Source of the DNA: Flavobacterium sp.
Lineage (GTDB): Bacteria; Bacteroidota; Bacteroidia; Flavobacteriales; Flavobacteriaceae
Length of the DNA: 64,000 nt
Assembly: GCF_039595935.1 (NCBI RefSeq)
Contig: NZ_JBCNKR010000005.1
Span: forward strand, 124,001 to 188,000
Reading direction: 5' to 3'
Positions 1 to 7,934 of the stretch are shown here, one piece after another; the first letter of the stretch is position 1, and every line of letters begins with the position of its first letter. Position numbers and translations under genes: made by a program. The notes beneath the pieces were generated by a model. That model made no database searches. It saw only the letters and a list, made by a program, of their open reading frames with translations, and had not been told where the DNA came from.

Positions 1-1
1 G

Positions 2-418
2 GTTATCGATACTTTAAAAGTTATCGAAGCAGGAAATGTTACGACAACAATTCAGGAAGATAATGCAGATATTAAAACAGCTTATAAACTAAACAAAGAA
101 AATTGTAAAATTGACTGGACAAAATCTGGTGATGAAATCAACAACTTAATTCGAGGATTAAGCCCTTATCCTGGTGCGTGGTGTTTTTTGAAAGATAAAA
201 ATGAAGAGCTCAATATTAAAATATATGAAGCAAAATTAGTTCCAGACAGCCATTCTTACGAGACAGGAAGCATAATCAGCAGTAAAAAAGAAATCAAAAT
301 TGCAATAAAAGATGGTTTCATTCAGTTATTAAGTTTACAATTACCGGGAAAAAAGAGAATGCAAGTGGCCGAATTATTAAACGGGATAACTTTTTCTGAT
401 AGTGCAAAGGTCTATTAA
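2..418 (+). CDS. fmt: Methionyl-tRNA formyltransferase, C-terminal part (5' end outside window)
   Basis: The open frame runs from the left edge for 138 residues to a TAA at 416-418. It reads as the C-terminal half of Fmt, which formylates initiator Met-tRNA in the cytoplasm. Visible landmarks are an ITKA-like stretch at the edge (residues TAYKLNKENCKIDW), the segment IRGLSPYPGAW typical of the hinge into the C-terminal domain, and a C-terminal OB-like domain ending QVAELLNG. The catalytic N-terminal domain lies outside the window. A hairpin terminator follows directly. The assignment is from family pattern recognition and is secure. Confidence 0.93.
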   Translation, partial: VIDTLKVIEAGNVTTTIQEDNADIKTAYKLNKENCKIDWTKSGDEINNLIRGLSPYPGAWCFLKDKNEELNIKIYEAKLVPDSHSYETGSIISSKKEIKIAIKDGFIQLLSLQLPGKKRMQVAELLNGITFSDSAKVY

Positions 419-425
419 CCTCAGT

Positions 426-450
426 AAAACAGGGGTTTCTACCTGTTTTT
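426..450 (+). terminator. Rho-independent terminator after fmt
   Basis: An 8-bp stem, AAAACAGG (426-433) with CCTGTTTT (442-449), is closed by an 8-nt loop and followed by further T residues. It lies 8 bases past the fmt stop. Confidence 0.75.
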
Positions 451-524
451 GATCGATGAACAACATGCTTTATGAACAAAAAAAGCAAGTTATCAACAAT
501 TATTGCTAAAATTAGAGAAAACAC

Positions 525-554
525 TTGCACGCAACGGATTTCCTACTAAATTTG
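525..554 (+). promoter_or_regulatory. Bacteroidota-type promoter for the HU gene
   Basis: TTG at 525-527 is separated by exactly 19 bases from TAAATTTG at 547-554. This matches the primary sigma consensus of Bacteroidota (TTG/TTTG, about 19 nt, TAnnTTTG). The ATG of the HU gene is 45 bases further on, in a very A/T-rich leader with no Shine-Dalgarno sequence. Confidence 0.75.
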
Positions 555-598
555 TGTATTAACAATTTTTTTTAACCAACAATTAATAACTAATTATT

Positions 599-871
599 AT
601 GAACAAATCAGAATTAATCGATGCTATCGCTGCTGATGCAGGAATTACAAAAGCTGCGGCAAAATTAGCTTTAGAGTCATTTTTAGGAAACGTAGGAACT
701 ACTTTGAAAAAAGGCGGAAGAATTTCATTAGTAGGTTTTGGTTCTTGGTCAGTATCTTCAAGAGCTGCTAGAGACGGTAGAAACCCTCAAACAGGAAAAA
801 CTATCAAAATTGCTGCTAAAAATGTAGTAAAATTCAAAGCTGGAGCTGAATTAGAAGGTGCAGTGAACTAA
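599..871 (+). CDS. HU family DNA-binding protein
   Basis: This 90-residue histone-like nucleoid protein is expected to bind and bend DNA as a dimer. It begins MNKSELIDAIA and has the usual HU layout: two N-terminal helices (to about residue 40), a GFGSW turn, and a beta-arm carrying the signature GRNPQTGKTI around residues 60-69, whose Asn-Pro intercalates into DNA. Length equals the family norm. It is a single-gene unit with its own promoter (525-554) and terminator (906-930). Nothing is odd about it. Confidence 0.97.
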   Translation: MNKSELIDAIAADAGITKAAAKLALESFLGNVGTTLKKGGRISLVGFGSWSVSSRAARDGRNPQTGKTIKIAAKNVVKFKAGAELEGAVN

Positions 872-905
872 GTAAGAAAGTTCTCTAAACTAAATAATAT
901 AATTA

Positions 906-930
906 AAACCCTCTTCTGGAGGGTTTTTTT
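906..930 (+). terminator. Rho-independent terminator after HU
   Basis: The stem AAACCCTC / GAGGGTTT closes a short TTCTG loop and is followed by a T run. It lies about 35 bases past the HU stop. It also rules out the upstream GTG at 931 as the start of the next gene. Confidence 0.85.
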
Positions 931-999
931 GTGCGGTTTAACGATTTTTTTTGTGATTTTAATTTTTTTATGACTAAATTTAATAAAAATTGTAGCCGT

Positions 1000-1560
1000 A
1001 TGATTTCAGAAAAATTAAAAAAAGGACACCTGCTTATTGCCGAGCCTTCTATAATTGGGGATTTATCTTTTAACAGATCGGTAATTTTATTAGCAGACCA
1101 TAACAAAGAAGGATCAATAGGTTTTATTATCAATAAGCCATTAAAATATACTATTAATGACTTGATACCGGAAATTGATGCTAACTTCAAAATATATAAC
1201 GGAGGGCCAGTTGAACAAGACAATTTGTACTTCATTCACAATATTCCAGATTTAATCCCGAATAGTGTCGAGATTTCTAATGGAATTTATTGGGGAGGTG
1301 ATTTTGAATCAACCAAAGACTTAATAAACGACGGATCGATCAATAAGAACAATATTCGTTTTTTCTTAGGCTATACCGGTTGGGATGAAAATCAGCTCGA
1401 AAATGAAATGCAGGGAAACTCCTGGATCATTGCTGATAATAATTACAAAAACAAAATTATCGGAAAATCGACCACTCATTTCTGGAAAGAACAGATTATT
1501 GAGCTTGGCGGTGACTATGTTATTTGGTCAAACGCACCAGAAAATCCTTATCTGAATTAA
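1000..1560 (+). CDS. YqgE/AlgH family protein
   Basis: This 186-residue protein belongs to the YqgE/AlgH (DUF179) family, whose biochemical role is not firmly established. Recognisable parts are the N-terminal KGHLLIAEPSI, FNRSVILL.DH..EGSIGFIINKPL in the first third, and YNGGPV followed later by FFLGYTGWDENQLENEM. The ATG at 1000 is chosen because the protein then starts MISEKLKKGHLL as homologues do. An in-frame ATG at 970 and a GTG at 931 would add residues that do not look conserved, and 931 sits at the end of a terminator. Its stop overlaps the stop of the convergent aminotransferase gene. Confidence 0.9.
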   Translation: MISEKLKKGHLLIAEPSIIGDLSFNRSVILLADHNKEGSIGFIINKPLKYTINDLIPEIDANFKIYNGGPVEQDNLYFIHNIPDLIPNSVEISNGIYWGGDFESTKDLINDGSINKNNIRFFLGYTGWDENQLENEMQGNSWIIADNNYKNKIIGKSTTHFWKEQIIELGGDYVIWSNAPENPYLN

Positions 1561-1576
1561 TTTTCAGATAGGGTTT
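1542..1576. terminator. Shared hairpin at overlapping convergent stops
   Basis: An imperfect inverted repeat pairs about 14 bases, with CTTATCTGAA on one side and TTCAGATAGG on the other plus one bulge. It covers the last codons of the YqgE gene and of the facing aminotransferase gene. It probably ends transcription from both sides, although neither side has a long T run. Confidence 0.5.
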
Positions 1577-2393
1577 CATTTAGTTTTTGCACTAATAAAT
1601 GAGCCAGATTACTTGTAAACTCCTTTTTTCGATATTTACTTATCGGCTGTATTCCCGTGATTACATTTGTCAAAAATAATTCATCCGCTTTTTGAAGATC
1701 AAAAGGCGAAATGATTTCTTCTACAACCTCAACACCTTCTATTTTTTTTGCCAAAGCTAAAATCTGCTTACGCATAATTCCGTTTAAGCAGCCTTCAGAA
1801 ACTGGCGGCGTAATTAGCTTTTTACCCGAAACCATAAACAAATTGCCCTGAAGTCCTTCGACAACATTTTTAGCATCGTTTATTAAAAGGCAATTGGCAA
1901 GACCGTTTTCATCAGCAAAAATACTTCCGGTAACATTAATCATCTTATTAGTCGTTTTAATCGACGATAACAATTGTTTTGTAACATAGAAGTCTTTATA
2001 CAAATCAACTTCGTATTCAGCTGTATTTAAAACGTATAAAACATTATCAAGAGGCGTTGCGTGTATTAAAAAAGAAACTTCTCTTGTTTTTGGCAGATAC
2101 AGTCCGCCATCATTTCTATAAACCGTTATTCTCGCTCTTGCCGAAGAAGATATATTTTTTTGCTGAACAAGATTTAAAATCTGTTCTTCAAAATATTCCA
2201 TTGTAAAACTCATCGGAATCTCCATTCTAACCACCCGCATTGAAGCCATCAGTCTAAAATAATGATCTTCGAGAAACAAGATTTTATTGTTGATTATTTT
2301 TACTGTTTCAAAAACGCCGTCTCCGTATAAAAACGCACGATTTTGGGTTAATAAATTTTCTTCCTGCGTAATGTTTCCGTTAAAATTGATCAT
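1557..2393 (-). CDS. Aminotransferase class IV (PabC/IlvE-like)
   Basis: This 278-residue protein belongs to the fold-type IV PLP enzymes, which include branched-chain aminotransferases and 4-amino-4-deoxychorismate lyase. The N terminus has the family block RAFLYGDGVFETV (residues 19-31). The PLP-binding lysine is predicted at Lys146 in SSIKTTNKM, followed by a VVEGLQGNLFMV block and a C-terminal LFLTNVITGI. The motifs do not settle substrate choice: lyase (PabC) and transaminase are both possible, with the size near that of PabC. A terminator-like hairpin on the same strand ends directly at its start codon. Confidence 0.85.
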   Translation of the reverse strand: MINFNGNITQEENLLTQNRAFLYGDGVFETVKIINNKILFLEDHYFRLMASMRVVRMEIPMSFTMEYFEEQILNLVQQKNISSSARARITVYRNDGGLYLPKTREVSFLIHATPLDNVLYVLNTAEYEVDLYKDFYVTKQLLSSIKTTNKMINVTGSIFADENGLANCLLINDAKNVVEGLQGNLFMVSGKKLITPPVSEGCLNGIMRKQILALAKKIEGVEVVEEIISPFDLQKADELFLTNVITGIQPISKYRKKEFTSNLAHLLVQKLNETLSEN

Positions 2394-2419
2394 AAAAAAA
2401 CCCTGAATTTTGTTCAGGG
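2394..2419 (-). terminator. Terminator hairpin abutting the next start codon
   Basis: On the minus strand CCCTGAA and TTCAGGG (2413-2419 and 2401-2407) form a 7-bp stem with a 5-nt loop, followed by seven T residues. The next three bases are the ATG of the class IV aminotransferase gene. It lies downstream of the START-like gene (stop at 2448). Confidence 0.7.
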
Positions 2420-2447
2420 CAAATATAAGGCATAAAATAGACTTTTA

Positions 2448-2840
2448 CTAAACAGATCCTATAAGATGTTTTAGATCTGAAATTTGATTCTCCCACAATT
2501 GTTTAGCCTCTCCTATTTCTTCTTTTTCAGCAAAATCAACTACCATTAATGACACATCTTTAGTTAATTCATCAACTAAAATATGCAATTCAAAAAAATA
2601 CTCAGTATCCTTACTGCTTTCATCAACCCATTTGAACTTTACTTTTTCACCTGTTTTTTTAGAAGCAAGACGTGCTTTTTCCTGTGAATCATTCCAGATG
2701 AACGTAAAAAACTCTCCTCTGGAGTTAACATTGTCAGCAAACCATTCTTGTAAACCTGACGGAGTTGATATATATTGATACAATAATTGTGGCGAAGAAT
2801 TGATCGGAAACTCGATTTCGTAACGTATTTTTGAATCCAT
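2448..2840 (-). CDS. START-like (SRPBCC superfamily) domain protein
   Basis: This 130-residue cytoplasmic protein has the helix-grip appearance of the START/AHSA1 group. It has an N-terminal beta strand with YEIEFPINSSPQLLYQYISTPSGLQEWFADNV, then FTFIWND...KAR and a C-terminal long helix with QLWENQISDLKHLI. The pattern PSGLQEWFAD is typical of AHSA1-like proteins, which bind hydrophobic ligands or act as Hsp90-type co-chaperones. No function is proven for this Bacteroidota subgroup. It is probably co-transcribed with the aminotransferase gene 54 bases downstream, unless the hairpin between them stops transcription. Confidence 0.8.
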   Translation of the reverse strand: MDSKIRYEIEFPINSSPQLLYQYISTPSGLQEWFADNVNSRGEFFTFIWNDSQEKARLASKKTGEKVKFKWVDESSKDTEYFFELHILVDELTKDVSLMVVDFAEKEEIGEAKQLWENQISDLKHLIGSV

Positions 2841-2928
2841 GTGCTACTTTTAATTTTTTTGGAAATATAAGAATATATGTCCAAAAACAAGACGTTTTTA
2901 AAAATATTTTTTTTTCTTCATTTTATAC

Positions 2929-2958
2929 TTGTATGCTTTAATATTATTTCTATCTTTG
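2929..2958 (+). promoter_or_regulatory. Bacteroidota-type promoter for tRNA-Met
   Basis: TTG (2929-2931), a 19-base spacer and TATCTTTG (2951-2958) match the primary sigma consensus. The mature tRNA starts 34 bases downstream. Confidence 0.75.
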
Positions 2959-2991
2959 CACCCGCAATCAGGAATTCATGATAGCAGTCCA

Positions 2992-3068
2992 GGCGAGGTA
3001 GCTCAGTTGGTTAGAGCGCAGGATTCATAACCCTGAGGTCACGGGTTCAACTCCCGTCCTCGCTACCA
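2992..3068 (+). tRNA. tRNA-Met (anticodon CAT), elongator type
   Basis: This is a 77-nt cloverleaf with encoded CCA. The acceptor stem GGCGAGG pairs with CCTCGCT, with a G-U at position 1-72. There is a D arm AGCTCAGTTGGTTAGAGCG, an anticodon loop TTCATAA with CAT, and a T arm ACGGG-TTCAACT-CCCGT. The closed first pair argues against an initiator tRNA, which has a 1-72 mismatch in bacteria. A lysidine-modified tRNA-Ile2 also carries CAT and cannot be excluded from sequence alone, but the acceptor and anticodon stems fit elongator Met better. Confidence 0.93.
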
Positions 3069-3072
3069 GGTA

Positions 3073-3104
3073 AAAACATCACTTTTATTAAGTGATGTTT
3101 TTTT
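3073..3104 (+). terminator. Terminator after tRNA-Met
   Basis: AAAACATCACTT (3073-3084) pairs with AAGTGATGTTTT (3090-3101), followed by more T residues, five bases after the tRNA CCA end. Confidence 0.85.
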
Positions 3105-3203
3105 ATTTACAGCAATTTTGATTTATGGCAGAATTTGTAGCTAACATTTTATTTGACCGCCATTAAAAAATAGTATCTTGCAAACTACGTAATTTATAAA
3201 CAA

Positions 3204-3470
3204 ATGGATATAGTTAAATTTAAAGTCACGTCAAAAACGATAAAAGTAGAAGTACGCAATTCTAATAATTATGTCTTTAATTTTAATACTGCTTTAGAGA
3301 TCAAAAAAGAAGATAGAGATGTTTTATTAAAACTGTATAATGCATTAGATCTTCTCTTTAAAAAAGATGCCGTTCCAGAGATAAAAAACTATATTTCACC
3401 CAACCAGACTAATATATTGGATCAGATTTCTGACATTGATAACTTAGAGCAGAATAAATCAGAAATTTAA
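3204..3470 (+). CDS. Conserved small protein of unknown function
   Basis: This 88-residue protein is not recognised. It is charged and probably cytoplasmic, with no signal peptide or membrane segment. It starts MDIVKFKVTSKTIKVEV (beta strands), then has a basic helical stretch KKEDRDVLLKLYNALDLLFKK (about residues 34-54) and an acidic tail. It is a monocistronic unit: a terminator precedes it (3073-3104) and another with nearly the same stem follows it (3491-3518). Its coding-like composition and isolation between terminators support a real gene. Confidence 0.65.
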   Translation: MDIVKFKVTSKTIKVEVRNSNNYVFNFNTALEIKKEDRDVLLKLYNALDLLFKKDAVPEIKNYISPNQTNILDQISDIDNLEQNKSEI

Positions 3471-3490
3471 TTCCATTTTACATATATAAT

Positions 3491-3518
3491 AAACATCACT
3501 TTTTAAGTGGTGTTTTTT
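3491..3518 (+). terminator. Terminator after the 88-residue gene
   Basis: AAACATCACTT pairs with AAGTGGTGTTT around a TTT loop and is followed by a T run. The stem is nearly the same as that of the tRNA terminator at 3073-3104. Confidence 0.85.
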
Positions 3519-3679
3519 TGTTTTTACAATACTTCAACCACCAATACAAACTCAATCTCAATTTTCAAAACAATAGTTTTTCTCTATACCACAAGACGCA
3601 TTTAATATCCGATCGAATCAGTATCTTTTTTCTTAATCCGTAAATTTGAAAGAAGCAAAATTCAAGTTTACTAATTTAA

Positions 3680-5962
<2,283 letters not shown>

Positions 5963-5985
5963 TTTTTCAAACAAAAAACAATCTG

Positions 5986-6012
5986 AAAAGCGTCTCTGAG
6001 GCGCTTTTTTTT
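5986..6012 (+). terminator. Terminator after katG
   Basis: AAAAGCG pairs with CGCTTTT around a short loop (one G-T pair possible), followed by a T run, about 25 bases past the katG stop. Confidence 0.8.
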
Positions 6013-6196
6013 ATTTTATATAAAATAATCCGCCCTTTATTGTAACATTTTCTCGCTAGAGCGTCTAACGTTAAAATTAAATTACAGTACTTTGTAACTT
6101 ATTACATTCAAAATTTGAAACCCTTCATTTTTGAATACAATAATATTAGACTCAATGAGTTTTGACTAGATAAAACTAGCAGCGATATTTTTCGTT

Positions 6197-6718
6197 ATGG
6201 ACAATAAAAAGTTTATTATAAGTTTAAAAAAAGGTAATGAAGCAGCCTTCAAAGAGGTTTACTTCACTTACTACGATAAACTAATAAATATTGCCAAACG
6301 TTTTGATCTTACCGTACTTACGCCGGAAGATTTTGTTCAGGAAAGTCTTTTACGACTATACAATAAACGAGAATTACTTAATGAAGATGTTTTGTTTGAC
6401 AAGCAATTGTTTACCATCTGCAAAAACATTATCATCAATCACGTTAACAGAGAAAATAAAATCGTTCAGCTTAATCCTTCACAAGCTGAAATCTTAGACG
6501 AAGAAACTGATTCAGGAATTTTTGAGGAAAGACAAGAAAAATTACACACCTTCATTAATCAGCTTCCTGAGCAGCAGCAAAAAATTTTTACTTTACACAA
6601 ACTGGAAAACCTTAGCTATAAGGAGATTGCAGAAATTACGGATCTTTCTGAAAAGACCATTGCCAATCACATTTATCTCGCCAGTAAATTTATTCGAAAA
6701 AAAATCGAAAACCATTAG
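6197..6718 (+). CDS. ECF sigma-70 factor (FecI-like)
   Basis: This 173-residue protein has only regions 2 and 4 of sigma-70. Region 2 is around residues 10-60, with LTPEDFVQESLLRLYNKR binding core RNA polymerase and the -10 element. Region 4 is near residues 118-170, with LPEQQQKIFTLHKLENLSYKEIAEITDLSEKTI forming the -35 helix-turn-helix. The gene sits upstream of a small gene, a FecR anti-sigma gene, a TonB receptor and a DUF4249 lipoprotein. The usual reading is trans-envelope signalling in which substrate bound at the receptor releases this sigma factor through FecR. The substrate cannot be read from sequence. Confidence 0.92.
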   Translation: MDNKKFIISLKKGNEAAFKEVYFTYYDKLINIAKRFDLTVLTPEDFVQESLLRLYNKRELLNEDVLFDKQLFTICKNIIINHVNRENKIVQLNPSQAEILDEETDSGIFEERQEKLHTFINQLPEQQQKIFTLHKLENLSYKEIAEITDLSEKTIANHIYLASKFIRKKIENH

Positions 6719-6764
6719 GAACTTTTTTGTTCTCGTTTGTTATATCTAAAAACAAGGACAAAAA

Positions 6765-6974
6765 ATGCACATTGAAGCGTATAAAACGAATATTAGAACA
6801 AAAAAGGACGCAAGTTATATTGTGGCTCTTTTGCAGTTCATTATTTCTGATTGTATCATAAATTTTGATTTTAAGAACCGCGAAAGAATTCTAAAAATCG
6901 AAACCAATAGAGAAATTCAGGAAATGGTTTATGGTGTTTTTAATAAACAAGGATTTTATTGTAAAAAACTTTAA
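6765..6974 (+). CDS. Small protein between sigma and anti-sigma genes
   Basis: This 69-residue protein is of unknown function. The predicted order is beta-alpha-beta-beta-alpha-beta: MHIEAYKTNI, a helix SYIVALLQFIISD, strands INFDFKNRERILKIE, a helix EIQEMVYGVFNK and a last strand FYCKKL. It resembles the 66-residue protein at 49415-49615 in layout and in the pattern hNFDh.....ILbI-. A ferredoxin-like fold like that of HMA or ACT domains is possible, though there is no CxxC. It lies 46 bases after the sigma gene and 12 before fecR, so it is probably co-transcribed with both. Confidence 0.7.
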   Translation: MHIEAYKTNIRTKKDASYIVALLQFIISDCIINFDFKNRERILKIETNREIQEMVYGVFNKQGFYCKKL

Positions 6975-6986
6975 CACCGAGAGGTC

Positions 6987-7832
6987 ATGGATAAAGAAAA
7001 CTTAGAAGACGAGTTAAAAAAATTATGGGACGAAATCCCGGCTTCGCATTCAGATACTGAAAAAGAAGCTTCGTGGGAAGAATTCCGCTCGAAAGCTTTT
7101 GCTCCCAAAAAACGAACGTTTAAACCGTGGCGTTATGCTGCCGCAGCGGCCGTTTTACTTTTTGTACTTATCGGAACTACAATTTATTTTAAGAATGAGC
7201 CTTTATCCGAAACTCATCTTGTAGCAGCAAAAAATGTAATCGAAAACCAGACTTCAAAAATAAAATATGTTGTCTTGCCAGATAGTTCAAAAGTAGAATT
7301 GAGTCCAAATGCTAAAATTTGTTATGGTGATAATTTTGCTCTAAACAGAAAAATAGAAGTCGATGGTTTGGTATATTTCAAAGTAAAAAAAGACAAACAG
7401 CATCCTTTTCAGGTTTTTTCTAACGAAACTACTACTACTGTTTTAGGAACTTGTTTTACTGTAAATGAAACTGAAGACGAAGATGTAATAGTGGAACTTT
7501 TTGAAGGAAGCGTTCAAATGAATGTAAAAGGCCAAAATCAAAAATGGATATTAAAACCCGGCGAAAAATTCACATATTCTAACCAAACTGCTTCTGTAAC
7601 AGAATTTAACCGATTTGTAGATTTTGATAACGAAAAGCTGACTTCTGTAAGCTCTTATATTGAGAAAAACTACGGATATAAAGTAATTCTTCCGGAAGAA
7701 TACCTGAATCAGAAAATCACGATTCGAATCAATAAAAAAGAAGACTTAAAAACAATTGTACAATTAATATCAGAAATGTATAACCTAAACTTTGAAATAA
7801 ATGAAGATTTAAAACAGATTACTTTTCAATAG
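6987..7832 (+). CDS. FecR family anti-sigma factor
   Basis: This 281-residue inner-membrane protein has a short cytoplasmic N-terminal part that should hold the sigma factor encoded at 6197-6718. One membrane segment follows at about residues 48-70 (YAAAAAVLLFVLIGTTIYF). Then come the periplasmic FecR domain (VVLPDSSKVELSPNAKI to WILKPGEKFTYS) and a C-terminal DUF4974-like domain (about 215-281) ending LNFEINEDLKQITF, which should contact the STN domain of the receptor. The receptor gene follows 102 bases downstream, after two hairpins. Confidence 0.92.
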   Translation: MDKENLEDELKKLWDEIPASHSDTEKEASWEEFRSKAFAPKKRTFKPWRYAAAAAVLLFVLIGTTIYFKNEPLSETHLVAAKNVIENQTSKIKYVVLPDSSKVELSPNAKICYGDNFALNRKIEVDGLVYFKVKKDKQHPFQVFSNETTTTVLGTCFTVNETEDEDVIVELFEGSVQMNVKGQNQKWILKPGEKFTYSNQTASVTEFNRFVDFDNEKLTSVSSYIEKNYGYKVILPEEYLNQKITIRINKKEDLKTIVQLISEMYNLNFEINEDLKQITFQ

Positions 7833-7843
7833 AAAAGAAAAAA

Positions 7844-7905
7844 GGATGTAAGCCGCGAAACTCCACATCCTCCTCATATTCAGGTATAACACGAGGTTAT
7901 TCCAG
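7844..7905 (+). other. Two small hairpins between fecR and receptor gene
   Basis: GGATGT (7844-7849) pairs with ACATCC (7865-7870), and GGTATAAC pairs with GTTATTCC (about 7882-7904, one T-T mismatch). No long T run follows, so these are not clear terminators. They may reduce or stabilise read-through into the receptor gene. Confidence 0.4.
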
Positions 7906-7934
7906 TTAATAATTATTCAAAAATACAAAATTTC

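Noticed and set aside
318..530. 70-codon minus-strand frame across the fmt end
   Set aside because: It runs antisense through fmt and its terminator and has no family resemblance.
931..999. Longer N terminus for the YqgE gene (GTG at 931)
   Set aside because: The start would lie at the T run of the HU terminator and add residues without similarity; the ATG at 1000 fits the family.
2992..3068. tRNA as initiator Met or lysidine tRNA-Ile2
   Set aside because: The paired 1-72 position argues against initiator, and the overall sequence fits elongator Met better than Ile2, although Ile2 cannot be fully excluded.
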